Source: Cordia subcordata (Eukaryota; Streptophyta; Magnoliopsida; Boraginales; Cordiaceae). Taken from it: a stretch of DNA of 64,000 bases. Location: positions 10,100,501-10,164,500 of the forward strand of contig JAPTOF010000006.1 in assembly GCA_028554755.1 (NCBI GenBank), read 5' to 3'. Position numbers and translations under genes: made by a program. Within the stretch, counting starts at the first letter, position 1. Each line of letters opens with the position of its first letter. Under the pieces are notes generated by a model. It did not search any database. It was not told the DNA's origin and saw only the letters and a program-made list of their open reading frames with translations. Shown here piece after piece: positions 1 to 10,299 of the stretch.

Positions 1-895
1 AACCGCGCCCGTGCATCGCCATACCATCAATCACACAAGTCCAAGAAACAATATTTTTCTTCTCACCCATTTTCCTAAACAACCTCAATGCCCGATCAAC
101 ATCACCACATTTGGCAAACATGTCAATCAAGGCATTACAAAGCTCCACACTCTTGTGAACCTTCTCCCTCTCGATATATGACTCCACCCACCTCCCAAGC
201 TCAAGTGCACCCATACCGGCGCACGCAGACAACACCGAAACCATAGTAATCTCATCCGGCCTAATCCCCTCAATCTGCATCTTCCTAAACAAACCCACTG
301 CCTCACTCCCCATCCCCACCCTCGTATACCCCCCAATCATCGCGCTCCACGCGATCGAATCCCACTTAGGCATTTCATCAAACACTTTTCTGCCGAACCC
401 AATCCCACCTTCACAACAACAATACATATGAACCATAGTGTTCAAAACATGACAATCATCACCAAGCCTATGTTTCAACACTAACCCATGAACCGTCTGG
501 CCTAAACGTAAGTCTCCAATGCCTGCACAGGCCTTGAGAACGAACGGAAACGTAAACTTATTAGGCCAAACACTTAGTTTCCGCATAAGGTTGTAGTAGT
601 ATATAGCATTGAGCTTAGAATTATTGCCATTGTTGTGAGCATAAGCTCTGACGGTGGTGTTGAATAGAAAGGTGTCGTAGAGATGGGTTTGCGCATCTGG
701 GCCGAAAATAATGGTGGAAGCGTAAGAGATGGCATCGAGTTGAGAAGAGGTGGAGGTGAATTTTGTTAGGACGAGAGAGTTGGTTTGAAGGCCGAGTTTG
801 AGAATGGTGGCGTGGAGTTGGGTGAGTTTGGGGAGCGAGTCGCAGAGTTGGAGAAGTGATAAGCAGCTTTGCTCCGCGGCTCTTTTCCTGTTCAT
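1..895 (-). CDS. PPR protein, PLS-type (5' part, runs off left edge)
   Basis: The frame is open from an ATG at 895 down to base 1, giving 298 codons without a stop; the C-terminus lies outside the window. The protein begins MNRKRAAEQSCLSLLQLC and contains successive helix-pair repeats typical of plant pentatricopeptide-repeat proteins, for example TFPFVLKACAGIGDLRLGQ, DSIAWSAMIGGYTRVGMG, GIRPDEITMVSVLSACAG and NALIDMFAKCGDVDRALRLF. Alternating P, L and S type spacing and phrases such as VSWTCVIDGMAMHGRG point to the PLS subfamily, whose members end in E/E+/DYW domains; whether those are present cannot be seen. PLS proteins act in mitochondria or plastids, usually in C-to-U RNA editing. No intron is seen, as is usual for the family. 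Which organelle and which transcript it serves cannot be told. Confidence 0.93.
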   Translation of the reverse strand, partial: MNRKRAAEQSCLSLLQLCDSLPKLTQLHATILKLGLQTNSLVLTKFTSTSSQLDAISYASTIIFGPDAQTHLYDTFLFNTTVRAYAHNNGNNSKLNAIYYYNLMRKLSVWPNKFTFPFVLKACAGIGDLRLGQTVHGLVLKHRLGDDCHVLNTMVHMYCCCEGGIGFGRKVFDEMPKWDSIAWSAMIGGYTRVGMGSEAVGLFRKMQIEGIRPDEITMVSVLSACAGMGALELGRWVESYIEREKVHKSVELCNALIDMFAKCGDVDRALRLFRKMGEKKNIVSWTCVIDGMAMHGRG

Positions 896-1454
896 GAAAA
901 CTGAATAACCGGCTTTTAGAAACGAGAGGGGTGCATGTTGGCTTTGCCTCGTGTCATGCACAGGTTTTTATATAAATTTCATATTATTAATTTATATAGA
1001 ATTTTATTATATTAATTAATTTTGAAATATCTCAATTTAGTTAAGAGTTTAATTAAATTGTGCGTTAAAAAAAAGTGTGTTAGAGAGGAATGAAACACGA
1101 AAAGGTGCAATGGTTATTGATGAGCCATTATTAATTTCATTATGTTCCTAACTTTGTAGAACTTTTTTGTTTCTTTTTCCTCTTTAAAGGACTAACGGTG
1201 ATTTTTCTCGTTTATCCTCAATAGTGATTCTATCTCAAAACACGTAAATTTTAAGTAAGAACTATACTATTAAGTTACACAATTTCTTCTATTGTATTTT
1301 AAAGACAAGATATTAATGTATCCACATATTCAAGTTAATATATTTTGTTTTCAATTTTTAATTGCCCGGATAAATATAAAACTAACAGTGTGAGGAATAA
1401 CATGCATTATTCAACACATTACTCAAAAATTTTTAAAAAAATCATAAACTATTA
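896..1454. other. AT-rich spacer between PPR and peptide genes
   Basis: Apart from the TATA-like site near 970, I see no gene, tRNA or element ends. The region holds the presumed PPR promoter and the 3' flank of the cysteine-rich peptide gene. Confidence 0.5.
967..976 (-). promoter_or_regulatory. TATA box of the PPR gene
   Basis: Read on the minus strand this is TTTATATAAA, about 75 bases upstream of the PPR start codon. The position and sequence suit a core promoter, but nothing confirms that it is used. Confidence 0.4.
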
Positions 1455-1830
1455 TTAGATTAATCTTATAATATCATTGTCCAAATTTGGACAAGTAAAG
1501 ACGCAAGCGCCGTTGAAACAATCAGCGTATAAGCAGCCGGGAGGAAGAATCTTTCTGCAGTCATTTCTAGCCTTGCAAATAGCATCGGTTCCAAAAGTGG
1601 AATCTGGTGTCACTCCACGATCTGAAATAATCTTCCGGGGCTTTGGTGTGAGTTAAATTGCATCAACCTTCAAGAACGGAAGACCTGCATGCCAAATTCT
1701 GTGTTATTTTTTTTCGTATATCACTACAAAAAATCAAGAATAGGTAGCAATTTCACTGTAAAATAATGAGAAATAAGTGGCAATTTTACGATATATGCAG
1801 TGGCTTAGATAATACATAACCATATTATTC

Positions 1831-1865
<35 letters not shown>

Positions 1866-2372
1866 CATTTTTTTTTTCTTTTGTAGATGTAATAGTTGTT
1901 GAAGCACTTTAGATTACTCGAAGATCCAAATCTCGAGAATTATGATCGTGATTGGAAATAAATTATTCAGGTTAATTGGATTTGGATGTAGAAAGCGAAG
2001 ATGACTTGGCTATTCAATCCCACTCCGAGTGCTCCACCACTAAGTTAATGTTTCAGAGTATAATATAACATTAAAACTATCAGAAGTTAAAGAAATATTT
2101 GAAAAGAAAAGTGAATATATGAAACAAAGATATAGGGCTGATAATTTAATCACAAAATAATTTAAATCACAAAAAGTTTTTTTAAATATAAATGAAGTAA
2201 AATAAACCCAACAAGTGAAATCAATCTCTTGGACAGATTTGTTATTCTGCTAACAATATTTCCCCTTTTAGAGGTGTGTTCTTGCAATATAGAGGAAATT
2301 TGAAAGTGACTAACCTGTTATTGTGAGCAAGAAAGTGGCCAAAATAATTGTTTTTATGGAAGGTTTTTCCAT
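1455..2372 (-). CDS. Small secreted cysteine-rich peptide, two exons
   Basis: Exon 1 is 2372..2315 (58 nt) and exon 2 is 1621..1455. The donor is ACAG|GTTAGT and the acceptor TTATTTCAG|AT; phase 1 is kept across the junction, giving a 74-residue product. Exon 1 encodes MEKPSIKTIILATFLLTIT, a short charged start plus hydrophobic core that reads as a signal peptide, so secretion is likely. The rest, starting DRGVTPDSTFGTDA, holds six cysteines spaced C-x5-C-x7-C-x4-C-x4-C-x3-C and ends PNLDNDIIRLI. A signal-peptide exon followed by an exon with the whole cysteine core is the usual layout of plant defensin-like and related cysteine-rich peptides, but the spacing is not classic gamma-thionin and I cannot name the family. 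The intron carries a CACTA end and a TA microsatellite. Expression is unknown. Confidence 0.72.
1722..1800 (+). mobile_element. CACTA-type terminal fragment inside the peptide-gene intron
   Basis: It begins CACTACAAAAAATCAAGAAT and continues with a subterminal stretch (GGTAGCAATTTCACTG) of the sort repeated inside plant CACTA/En-Spm elements. The same kind of terminus ends the element at 27254-28022. No partner end is recognisable here. Confidence 0.55.
1835..1863. repeat. (TA)n microsatellite
   Basis: About 14 TA units in the intron of the cysteine-rich peptide gene. Confidence 0.9.
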
Positions 2373-2465
2373 GTCGTCTAAGTTGTATAGGTGTCTGATA
2401 GCACAAATGCTTATATTAGCGAATTGAGGCAAGTGTGATGTTGAAGCTTTCCTGCTCCTCCAAAC

Positions 2466-2475
2466 TATATATAGT
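2466..2475 (-). promoter_or_regulatory. TATA box of the cysteine-rich peptide gene
   Basis: The minus strand reads CTATATATAG about 95 bases upstream of the start codon, a good plant TATA element at a plausible distance. A second weaker site (AATATAAG) lies nearer, around 2410. Confidence 0.45.
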
Positions 2476-2519
2476 GGGAAAAAATGTGGCTAGTCTGAGA
2501 TTGAGCAAACGCAGGGATC

Positions 2520-2760
2520 ATAGAAATGTAATTTAGCATGATTAGAGATTAATGAACTTCTCCAAAATATAACTATTGAATCTCATGAACAATTTTCCAA
2601 AAAACTTTATAGGAAAATGTCATTAGCTTGAAAATTAAGCAAATCTCTCTGGTAGATACAAACGTAATTTAGCAAGATAAGACATTAATGAAATCCTTCA
2701 AGATATAAATATGGAATGTCATAAAATTTCTGTCCCAAAAAATTTATAGGAAACTAAGCC
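2520..2760 (+). repeat. Imperfect tandem duplication, about 136 bp
   Basis: The segment beginning GTAATTTAGCATGAT (2528) is repeated as GTAATTTAGCAAGAT (2664); both copies run on to CTTTATAGGAAA / ATTTATAGGAAA. It lies just upstream of the TATA box of the peptide gene, so it may be part of its 5' region. No coding potential is seen. Confidence 0.7.
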
Positions 2761-2787
2761 AATGGTTATACATATTTAAGAAATTAT

Positions 2788-2929
2788 TGCATGTCATAAG
2801 TATAGGCTTGGCGGATAACTTAAACAGTTGAAACTATCTTACTCAGGGTGAGGTCTTGGGTGAAAATCGTAAGGGGTTGCGTTGGGTTGGGGTGGAAGGT
2901 TTGGTAAAAAAAATGCATGTCATAAGTAT
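2788..2929 (+). mobile_element. tRNA-type SINE with 16-bp target-site duplication
   Basis: The body (2804-2913) is flanked by perfect copies of TGCATGTCATAAGTAT at 2788-2803 and 2914-2929. Inside are a degenerate A-box-like part (GGCGGATAACTTAAACAG), a degenerate B-box-like part (GGTCTTGGGTGAAAATC), a G/T-rich middle and a short A tail, the layout of a tRNA-derived SINE. Related copies lie at 37925, 38895, 50480, 58360 and around the hAT element at 59582. Confidence 0.8.
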
Positions 2930-3321
2930 TTTAGTATACTATAAGAGATTAAGCTAATAATATACATATTTAAACTTTTAGTTACATTTACAAGTGTAAC
3001 AAAATTAACATGTCCCTATGACTTAGCACTTATTGAAAAGACCAATTGCTTATCAATTACTGCTCCCTATGAGATCAGTATTAGCAAGAGGAAAAAAATT
3101 CTCTTTGTAAAAACTTGCCTTTTTCATGAACCTTAACCTTCCCCTCTAACAATCTTGCACCTCTACCTAGGCCCCCGGAAACTCACCAAATAGCGACCAT
3201 TCACCCACCATGCGAAGCTGGAGCGTGGAACAAAACATGGTCTGCGGTGCTTTCAGGGTCCTCTTCGTCTTGATCATCTTTCAAACTTGACCTTCTGCCC
3301 ATCGAAGAATACCAGTGAGCC

Positions 3322-4451
3322 CTAGCCTTTGTTATCATGAGGAAGCTAGACTTCGAGGCCATGGCAAAAAACATGCAATTCTTGTTGCTAGGAAAATTCT
3401 CCATTATGCCCAGCATGCCGATTATAGCTCGATACGTCTTTAGGCAAAACCCAATGGGGACTTTCGAGGTCCTTTGGCTAGGATATAAAACTATCCTCCT
3501 TACTTTCAACAACGAGGTGGACTTCACACAATTTTGGAGCAAGAAAGACTAGAACATGTATGTCTTAAAACGAAAGCCAGATTTCGAACATGAAAAAGAA
3601 TCCCCCTTCACACCTGTATGGATTGGGTTCCCCCATCTTCCACTCAACATATACAATCAATTATGGGTCTTGCCAGAACTTTAGGTAAACCCTTTCAGAT
3701 TGATGAAGCAACCACTAGAGGTATGAGGCCAACAATGGTAAGGGTTTGCGCGGAACTCGATTTGCTAAAACAAAAACCATGTGATATATGGGTTCAAATG
3801 CGATCTAAGGGCATAAATACTAACATAAGAGGCTTTTGGAAACTAGTTATTTTTGAAGAAACACTAAAGTATTGCAACCATTGCTGCCAGATTGGACATG
3901 ATCAAAACTCTTGGGTATTACTAGGCAACAAAAAAGTGGCTAAGAAACATACTAACAAAGAGCATCCAATGCTAACCATAGCAAAAGAAACAAACAAAGA
4001 GCCAACCGCTAAGGGTCTGGACGGGTGGAGAATGGCAAGTCGACGGAGCCAAAAAACAAAATATAAGCCAATAGGAGGTAACGCTTCTATGCCTACAAAT
4101 AATACATTCAATGTCGTAGATATTGACAATGTGAGAGATAACACTGGAAGTAATAAAGAACTGACTCAAGAGACTTTGGATAAGGGAAAGGTTATCATAC
4201 CAGATCATAATCAAAATGCCCTTCCATTCAATCAGGCACTTAAGGGAGTTGTTATTCAGGACTCTCCCAGGGTCTTGGCTAAAGCTATTCAACAAGAAGA
4301 GTCTAATTCATGTTCGTCCAATCTACTGGCTCTCCCTGTTGGCAACAACGACTTCGAAGTAGGAATTTCTCAGAGATCAAATGACACTCTGGATATCAGC
4401 ACTGTGGGAACAGGGAGCGAGAGGGAGAAGGAGGATAATTCAGGGGGGTAG
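3322..4451 (+). pseudogene. LINE ORF1 relic (DUF4283 plus zinc knuckle)
   Basis: Two reading frames together give a DUF4283-like nucleic-acid-binding protein. The first (3337-3549) holds the N-terminal part, with LLTFNNEVDFTQFW. The second (3618-4451) continues with IDEATTRGMRPTMVRVC and a zinc knuckle, C-x2-C-x3-GH, whose last cysteine is replaced by tryptophan (GHDQNSW). The C-terminal half is a low-complexity polar tail. A stop at about 3550 and a frame change separate the halves. In LINEs this protein binds the element RNA; here it is broken. Confidence 0.85.
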
Positions 4452-4834
4452 ACATAGCAAGGTAGAGGTGGGGTTAAAGAGTGAGAAGGAGTTGATAGGA
4501 GAGTAGCGGCTATAGGGACGTTGATGCTTCTATGTTGACAGGAAACTTGGTCAATCAAAGTTGTTTAGATGCTGATATTTCACTGCCACCAGGAGCTTTA
4601 GTTAATTATGATTGTTTGGACCACAGTCTCAGTGAGAATGACATAAAGGATGGAACTTTTATTCCAAGTGAAGATGAAAGACAAGAAAATTTGATCGTGC
4701 TACCTTTTACAATGCCATTCATCTTTTGCACATCAAATCTTTAAATAATTTGAAAGCTCAGGGTGAAGAGCGGATCAAGAAAAAGAATTCGAGGCTGCCT
4801 AGTAACTTCACAACCCCAGTGACAAGATCCAAAT

Positions 4835-5709
4835 TTGGTGTGGGTCAAGAACATTAAACTCCCACCTCAATCAATCATGATTAGAGGCTTAATATGGAAC
4901 ATTCGGGGCATCGCCAAAGCCGATAGCTTTAGGCGTCTGAAAAGCTTGATACACAATCATAAAGTCAAGCTCGTTTCCATTCCTGAACCGATGGTGCCGA
5001 AGGAAAAAATTGATCGATATCGTAGGAAGCTTGGATTTCCAAATCATGCAACAAACATATCTAACCATATATGGGTTTTCTTGAATCATGAGCTTACGTT
5101 CAACCTCCTCAACGATGACAGGCAATGTCTTACTTTTTCGGTCACTACCTCTTGGATAAGCAAAAATATTATTATCTTTTTTGTTTACGCAAGATCAGTT
5201 CGTTCGGAGAGGCAAGCTCTCTGGCATGCTTTCTGGCACGAGATAGACACATGGCATCGAATGATTATCAGTGGATGATATGAAGAAATTTTAATTGCAT
5301 TCTTTTTGCTAAAGAGAGGCGTCACGGAGCAGACCCAAATCAAAAAGCAATGGAGGAGTTTGCTTTAGCATTAAATCATGTAGGTCTCTTAGACGCAGGA
5401 TTTGAGGGATCACAGTACACATGGAGAAGGGGCAACATGAGTCAAAGGCTTGATAAGGTACGCATCAATCATGAGTGGAGTGTGGCCTTTCCAATTTTTC
5501 GTGTTCAACATCTTGATAGCGAAGGTAACAATCACTGCCCTCTTCTTATGTCCATGACTGCTTCAGTAGATTGTGGTCCAAGCTCGTGCAGATTTCTCAA
5601 CATTTGGACGCGACATCATAAATTCCTTGACTTCGTGAAACAGAATTGGAATGAACCAGTGACTAGTTCAGACATGCTCAAGTTGTGGCACAAGCAACAA
5701 AAGCTCTAG
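4835..5709 (+). pseudogene. LINE endonuclease (APE-type) relic
   Basis: Starting near 4877 the translation reads IRGLIWNIRGIAKADSFRRL, the characteristic WN-x2-G opening of plant LINE endonucleases. After a stop near 5279 it resumes at 5350 with LLDAGFEGSQYTWRR and ends with NNHCPLLMSM, matching the conserved SDHCPL motif with its first two residues changed. The catalytic glutamate region appears as SIPEPM. This enzyme nicks target DNA for target-primed reverse transcription; this copy is interrupted and inactive. Confidence 0.88.
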
Positions 5710-8020
5710 TCTTGCCTCAAAACTTGGAATAAAGAAGTCTTTGGCAATGTTAATGACAGAGTAGCAGAAGTTGAAAAAATAGCCCAACATCAGGAGAATC
5801 TTTATATGCTTGACGACCCCATGCCTAATAAGCGACAAAAAATGAATGAAGCTGCTGCTAACCTTAACAAGTTACTTACTGATGAGGAAGCATTTTAGAG
5901 AAAAAAAAAATTTAGGGTACAAATGGCTTCGTGAAGGTGACAAAAATACCAAGTTTTTTTAGATGTTAGTCACAAAAAAGGGGGTCCGTAATTCTATTTG
6001 GTCCATCTCAGATAATGGCAATGACTCCTTCAAGAATCCTGCTGAAATTAAAAAGTCGGTGATTTGCTACTTTGAAAAATTACTTTTAGCAGAGGGTTCT
6101 GATTTAGATAATGCAGAGTAGATGCTCATTCCTCAACTAATAAATGATGAGGACAATAATTCTCTCTGCAGGTCCCTAAACATAGAAGAACTTCATGCAG
6201 CAGTAAACAGCATTGATGATCAAAGTGCAGTCGAGCCTGATGGTTTTACATCAACTTTCTATAAAACATGTTGGGATATTATTCACAAAGACTTTTTGAA
6301 GGTATTGATGACTTCTTTAAGGGAGGATTCATGCCTAAGGGGATTACTTCTATATCCATTGTGCTTCTACCAAAGAAAGATTCTCCCTCATCATGGTCTA
6401 ATTTCAGACCCATAAGTTTGTGCATAGTTCTTAACACGATCATCACAAAAATTATTGCAAACAGGCTTCATAGTGTTCTTCAAAAGATATTCTCCTTCAA
6501 CGAAATAAGCTATGTTGTAGGAAGGCTCATTAGTGATAATATCTTATTGGCTCAAGAGCTCATTCACATCACCAATAAAATGGTTCGTGGAGCTAATGTT
6601 GTGCTGAAACTTGATATGATGAAGGCATATGATAGAGTTAATTGGAATTTTCTTGAAAAAATCCTCCTGGCGTTCGGGTTTGCAACTCGTTTTACTACCA
6701 TTATCATGTGCTGCATCACAAATTGTTGGTTTTCTATTATTATAAATGGAGAACTTACGGGCTATTTCAAATCATCTCCAGGCCTTCGTCAGGGCGACCC
6801 TCTTTCACATCTTCTCTTTATCATTGCAGCAGAGGGCTTAACAAGATTTTTGAAAGTAATGCCTTCACGAAATACAAGTCCGGGAGTGATATGAATGTCT
6901 CCCACTTGGCATTTGCGGATGATATGATAATTTTTGTGAATAGAGGAAAGAGAAACATGGTCAATCTTAATGCTTTTTTGCAACAATATGAAAGATGTTT
7001 CTAGTTAGAAAATTAACAGGAGCAAAAGCGGGTTTTATGTAGCAAAGAACGTCACTTCAATTTGTGCTCAAATTGTTGCTAATGCTACTGGATTCTCTCA
7101 TCTTGGGAAAAAGATTCAATACCGTATCAGCAGATGGGAAGCGAAACTGCTTTCACCAGGTGGGTGAATAGTCCTTATAAAAAGCAAGTTGACCACCATG
7201 CCTATTTATATTCTTCAAGTTCTCAAAGCCCCCAAATCTATGCTTGATCGTATTGAAAGATTATTCAATAAGCTTTTATGGGGAAGCACCAATGTTCGGA
7301 AAAAGTTACATTGGTCTACTTGGGCGTGCGCCCATTTTCCTATCAGTGAAAGAGGTCTTGGGTTTTACAGGAAGCAAGATCTTATATAGCTATGAGCATG
7401 AAATTATAGTGGAGATTTCACAGCGTAGAAAGTTTATGGGCTTCATATCTTTATTTAACTTACTGTAAAAACAATCCCCCCCCCCCCCCCAACTCATCAC
7501 TCCTGAGCCCTCAGATTCTGTGGTATGGAAAAGAATATTACAGGCGGCTGGGAAAGCAGAGGAACACATCAGATGAAAGCTTGGAAATGGTCAGGTATTT
7601 TTTTGGCATGATGTTTGGCTTGATTCTGTTCCACTCAAACAACGTATCCCCATTGTAGGTAACGGCGCGATTCGAATATTCGAGCTGTTTAGGGATGGGA
7701 AGTGGGATATAGATTGCTTAAGATTCTTAGTCCCAGAGCATATGGTTAACAAAATAGTAGCCATTCCTCTTCGATGCAGTGAGGACGACGCAGCTGTATG
7801 GGCAAAGTCCAGCGAGGATTGTTTACTTTAAAAAGTGCCTGGGAGCAAATTCGTCAGACAAGGCATAATTCTATGCTCTATACGCACTTATGGCATCAAT
7901 CTATACCCATTAAAATTTCTTTTTTTGGGTGGAAAGTTATGAATGGATGGATTCTAGTGGAGACTCGCCTGAAAGATAAAGGGTATCTGTTGCCTCAAAA
8001 GTGTCAATGTTGCACTACGA
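5710..8020 (+). pseudogene. LINE reverse transcriptase and zf-RVT relic
   Basis: Reverse transcriptase pieces are easy to follow: SNFRPISLCIVLNTIITKII, LKLDMMKAYDRVNWNFLEK (finger and palm), SSPGLRQGDPLSHLLF, and the active-site block LAFADDMIIF at about 6905 with the FADD form usual in plant LINEs. Downstream, ISRWEAKLLSPGG and KLLWGSTNVRKKLHWSTW are typical thumb and connection sequence. The zf-RVT domain follows at 7798-8015 (LWHQSIPIKISFFGWKVMN, then CQCC). Frameshifts at about 5930, 6390 and 6890 and several stops make it a pseudogene. Confidence 0.93.
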
Positions 8021-8700
8021 AACTCCGACACCTTTAAAGTGCAGCGTTTCACGTGTCGGACACCGACACGCTCCAACACATGTCTGACAATTTTCTTTTT
8101 TCAAATTTCTGACACGCTACAACACGGAAACGGGCACGCACAGGTTTTTTTTTTTTTTTTTAAAATTATTTGGGACACTAATGCAAATCCGAAAATAATT
8201 TTAAAAAAAAGAAAAATCAATTTAACTTACTTATGCTGCTTCTCGACTTTTCTAGAGAAGTCATCTTTTCACTTCTCCAAACTTCTTCAGCAAAAAAGAC
8301 TCAGCCCTCGACCAAAAAAAATAATAATAATAATAACTTACCTCCAATATTCCCGTGCTGGGTAGCATTGAAAAAATTATGTTAGTGTGTGTTATTGTAT
8401 GAACTACAAGAACTGGTGGTTTTTTTCCTTTTCTTTTCATGCATGAATTACAAGAATTGATGGTCTCTTTTTGTGTCATATTTTGGGGGATGGCTGAAGC
8501 AAATTGATTTGTCATGATAAAAATAATATTTATGCAATATATTCATGATAAAAATGATATTTATGCAATATATATATATAATTTAAATATTTTTTATTTA
8601 ACGTATCATCAGCATGTCGTATCCTAATTTTTTGGAAAAAAACGTATTGGCGTGTCGCACTGTGTCGCGTATCATGTCGGCGTATCGTGATAGACTTGGA
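8020..8700. other. Unidentified segment with CGTGTCG motifs, interrupting the LINE
   Basis: This segment begins inside the LINE zf-RVT domain and carries GTGTCG/CGACAC words clustered at both ends (8030-8125 and 8600-8690), including a perfect hairpin CGTGTCGG-ACA-CCGACACG at 8052-8070. The interior is AT-rich with no ORF of note. Ends and target duplications could not be fixed. An inserted non-autonomous element is the simplest reading, but unproven. Confidence 0.4.
8052..8070. repeat. Perfect 8-bp inverted repeat with 3-base loop
   Basis: CGTGTCGG and CCGACACG flank ACA. It lies at the left end of the unidentified segment and may be a subterminal hairpin of an element. Confidence 0.7.
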
Positions 8701-8907
8701 TTGCCTTATTTTGCAATGGCGAGTGATTAGTCTGCGTAAAGTGGTTGTACCATCCCTTTTTTTTTGTTGTCGTATGGCATTCATAATGTAGCGATTGGCC
8801 AGTAATCCCCACGTAGAACTAGAAATGTGAGGTTTTAATTTGCCTCTTCTCTTTTATTCTCTTTTTTATTCTGTTCTCAATAAAATTTTGGGAGATTTTG
8901 TCCTTTC

Positions 8908-9983
8908 TAACACCCGTGTCACGCACGAGTTGTCAAATATATGATTGGTTTTTTTTAAAAAAAAAAGTTTTTTTATATTAATCTAAACATTACTATCAAA
9001 TTATTTTTTAAGAATTAAATAAACATGGATTCGTATAGAAAATAGAATTTATGTTTCTCTTTTAATACTAACTGTCCTAATTCAATAATAGTTTTACCTC
9101 CACAAATAAGTTAAACTTAAATAAATGTAGATTGTTTTTTCGTTTTCCAAACGAAAACCTTCATTTTCCATTTTTTACTTTATGAATTTAAGTATCCTAT
9201 TTAATTACTATAGATATTTCATAAGAAAAATTATTGTTATTAATGGATAAGAATACTAATAGTTTTACAGATAAGAACACACATAAAAAATACAAATAAA
9301 TTCTGAAAGATAAAAAGTAAATGATATATTAAGATGAAATGAGTACGTAGATATCAAGCTATCTAAGAATTAAGGAATACTTGCTACTAATTTTGCAATA
9401 AAATGATCGCTTTGGTAAAAAATATAGATACGATACTAAAGTTTAAAAAAAAGACAGTTAATCAAAGGGACAAAATAAAATTAAAAAGCTGAAAGATCTA
9501 CCATGTGTAATGACGTATGTGGGTGAAAATTGCACTAAAAAAAACATAATATAGGATCTAAATATAAAAAACATATGAATAAAAAGGAAATTTGTCGATA
9601 TTAATCAAAACTCAAATTACCATAAATAGCATTATACGATAATGATATTAAGTAAATTGCAATAATTTTTTATTATAGTAATAGAAAACAATTAAAATAG
9701 GTAACGATTTGGTAACAGTCAAATTGGAGAGTTACCATAGACATCTGCAATTAATTCATATTGCATGTCATAATTCTCGGATGTAATATATAAATATTAA
9801 AATAAAATAGTAAATTAATGTAAATCTCACTAAAATAAAACAAAATTATTTACTCACTAAATATAGCAGTTGATATCATTGTAATGTAAGAGTGTCACGA
9901 GGCAAAAAGATTTTAAGAATGCTATTTGTGTGACATTTGTCATTATTATATTACAAAGAGTTCTTTTATATAATATAGTGTGT
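8908..9983 (-). mobile_element. Helitron-like repeat, copy 1 (borders approximate)
   Basis: The right part (about 9690-9983) is clearly similar, in the same orientation, to 55645-55908: shared landmarks include AAATTGGAGA, TTACCATAGA, TTGCATGTCATA, GTAATGTAAGAG and TTCTTTTATATAATATAGT. At the left edge a GC-rich palindrome-like word (ACCCGTGTCACGCACG) resembles the Helitron 3' hairpin seen at 55371 in copy 2. The middle is not conserved. No helicase coding is present, so it would be non-autonomous. Confidence 0.45.
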
Positions 9984-9989
9984 GTATAA

Positions 9990-10003
9990 TATATATATAT
10001 ATA

Positions 10004-10047
<44 letters not shown>

Positions 10048-10051
10048 ATAA
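9990..10051. repeat. (TA)n microsatellite cluster
   Basis: Long TA runs, broken once by GTACA and once by TTA, at the right end of the Helitron-like repeat. A spurious Ile/Tyr-rich reading frame crosses it. Confidence 0.9.
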
Positions 10052-10299
10052 GTTTGTGTCACCCTTATATAATAATGTGTATTATGATAATGGATACCGA
10101 AACAAGATTATTATATTTACAAAATAATTTGGTTATTTTTGATTTTTGGTTAGTTTTTTCCCCCAAAAGGAGGCAAAGCGGCTTAAAATAAAAGCTAGCA
10201 AATAACCATCCTCGGTTAGGTTTTGCCCGTCTTATCTTTCTCAAGATATCCCCACAAGTAAATGCAATGCAACTTAAAACTTAGGCTTGATGTGAGTAT

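Larger units (their letters stand above)
3200..8020 (+). mobile_element. Decayed LINE (plant L1-type non-LTR retrotransposon)
   Basis: In order along the plus strand are a DUF4283/zinc-knuckle ORF1, an apurinic endonuclease domain, a reverse transcriptase and a zf-RVT domain, the standard order of plant L1-type LINEs. Many stops and frameshifts break both ORFs, so it is inactive. The left limit is not defined; the right part is cut at about 8015, where unrelated sequence begins in the middle of zf-RVT, so the RNase H domain is missing or displaced. A run of 15 C at 7476-7490 interrupts the region between RT and zf-RVT. Confidence 0.93.

Noticed and set aside
127..336. 69-aa plus-strand open frame
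   Set aside because: Antisense shadow of the PPR gene, whose repeats are clear on the other strand.
3201..3542. 113-aa minus-strand frame
   Set aside because: Antisense to LINE ORF1; no family resemblance.
9982..10191. Tyr/Ile-rich 69-aa frame
   Set aside because: It translates the TA microsatellite; composition artefact.
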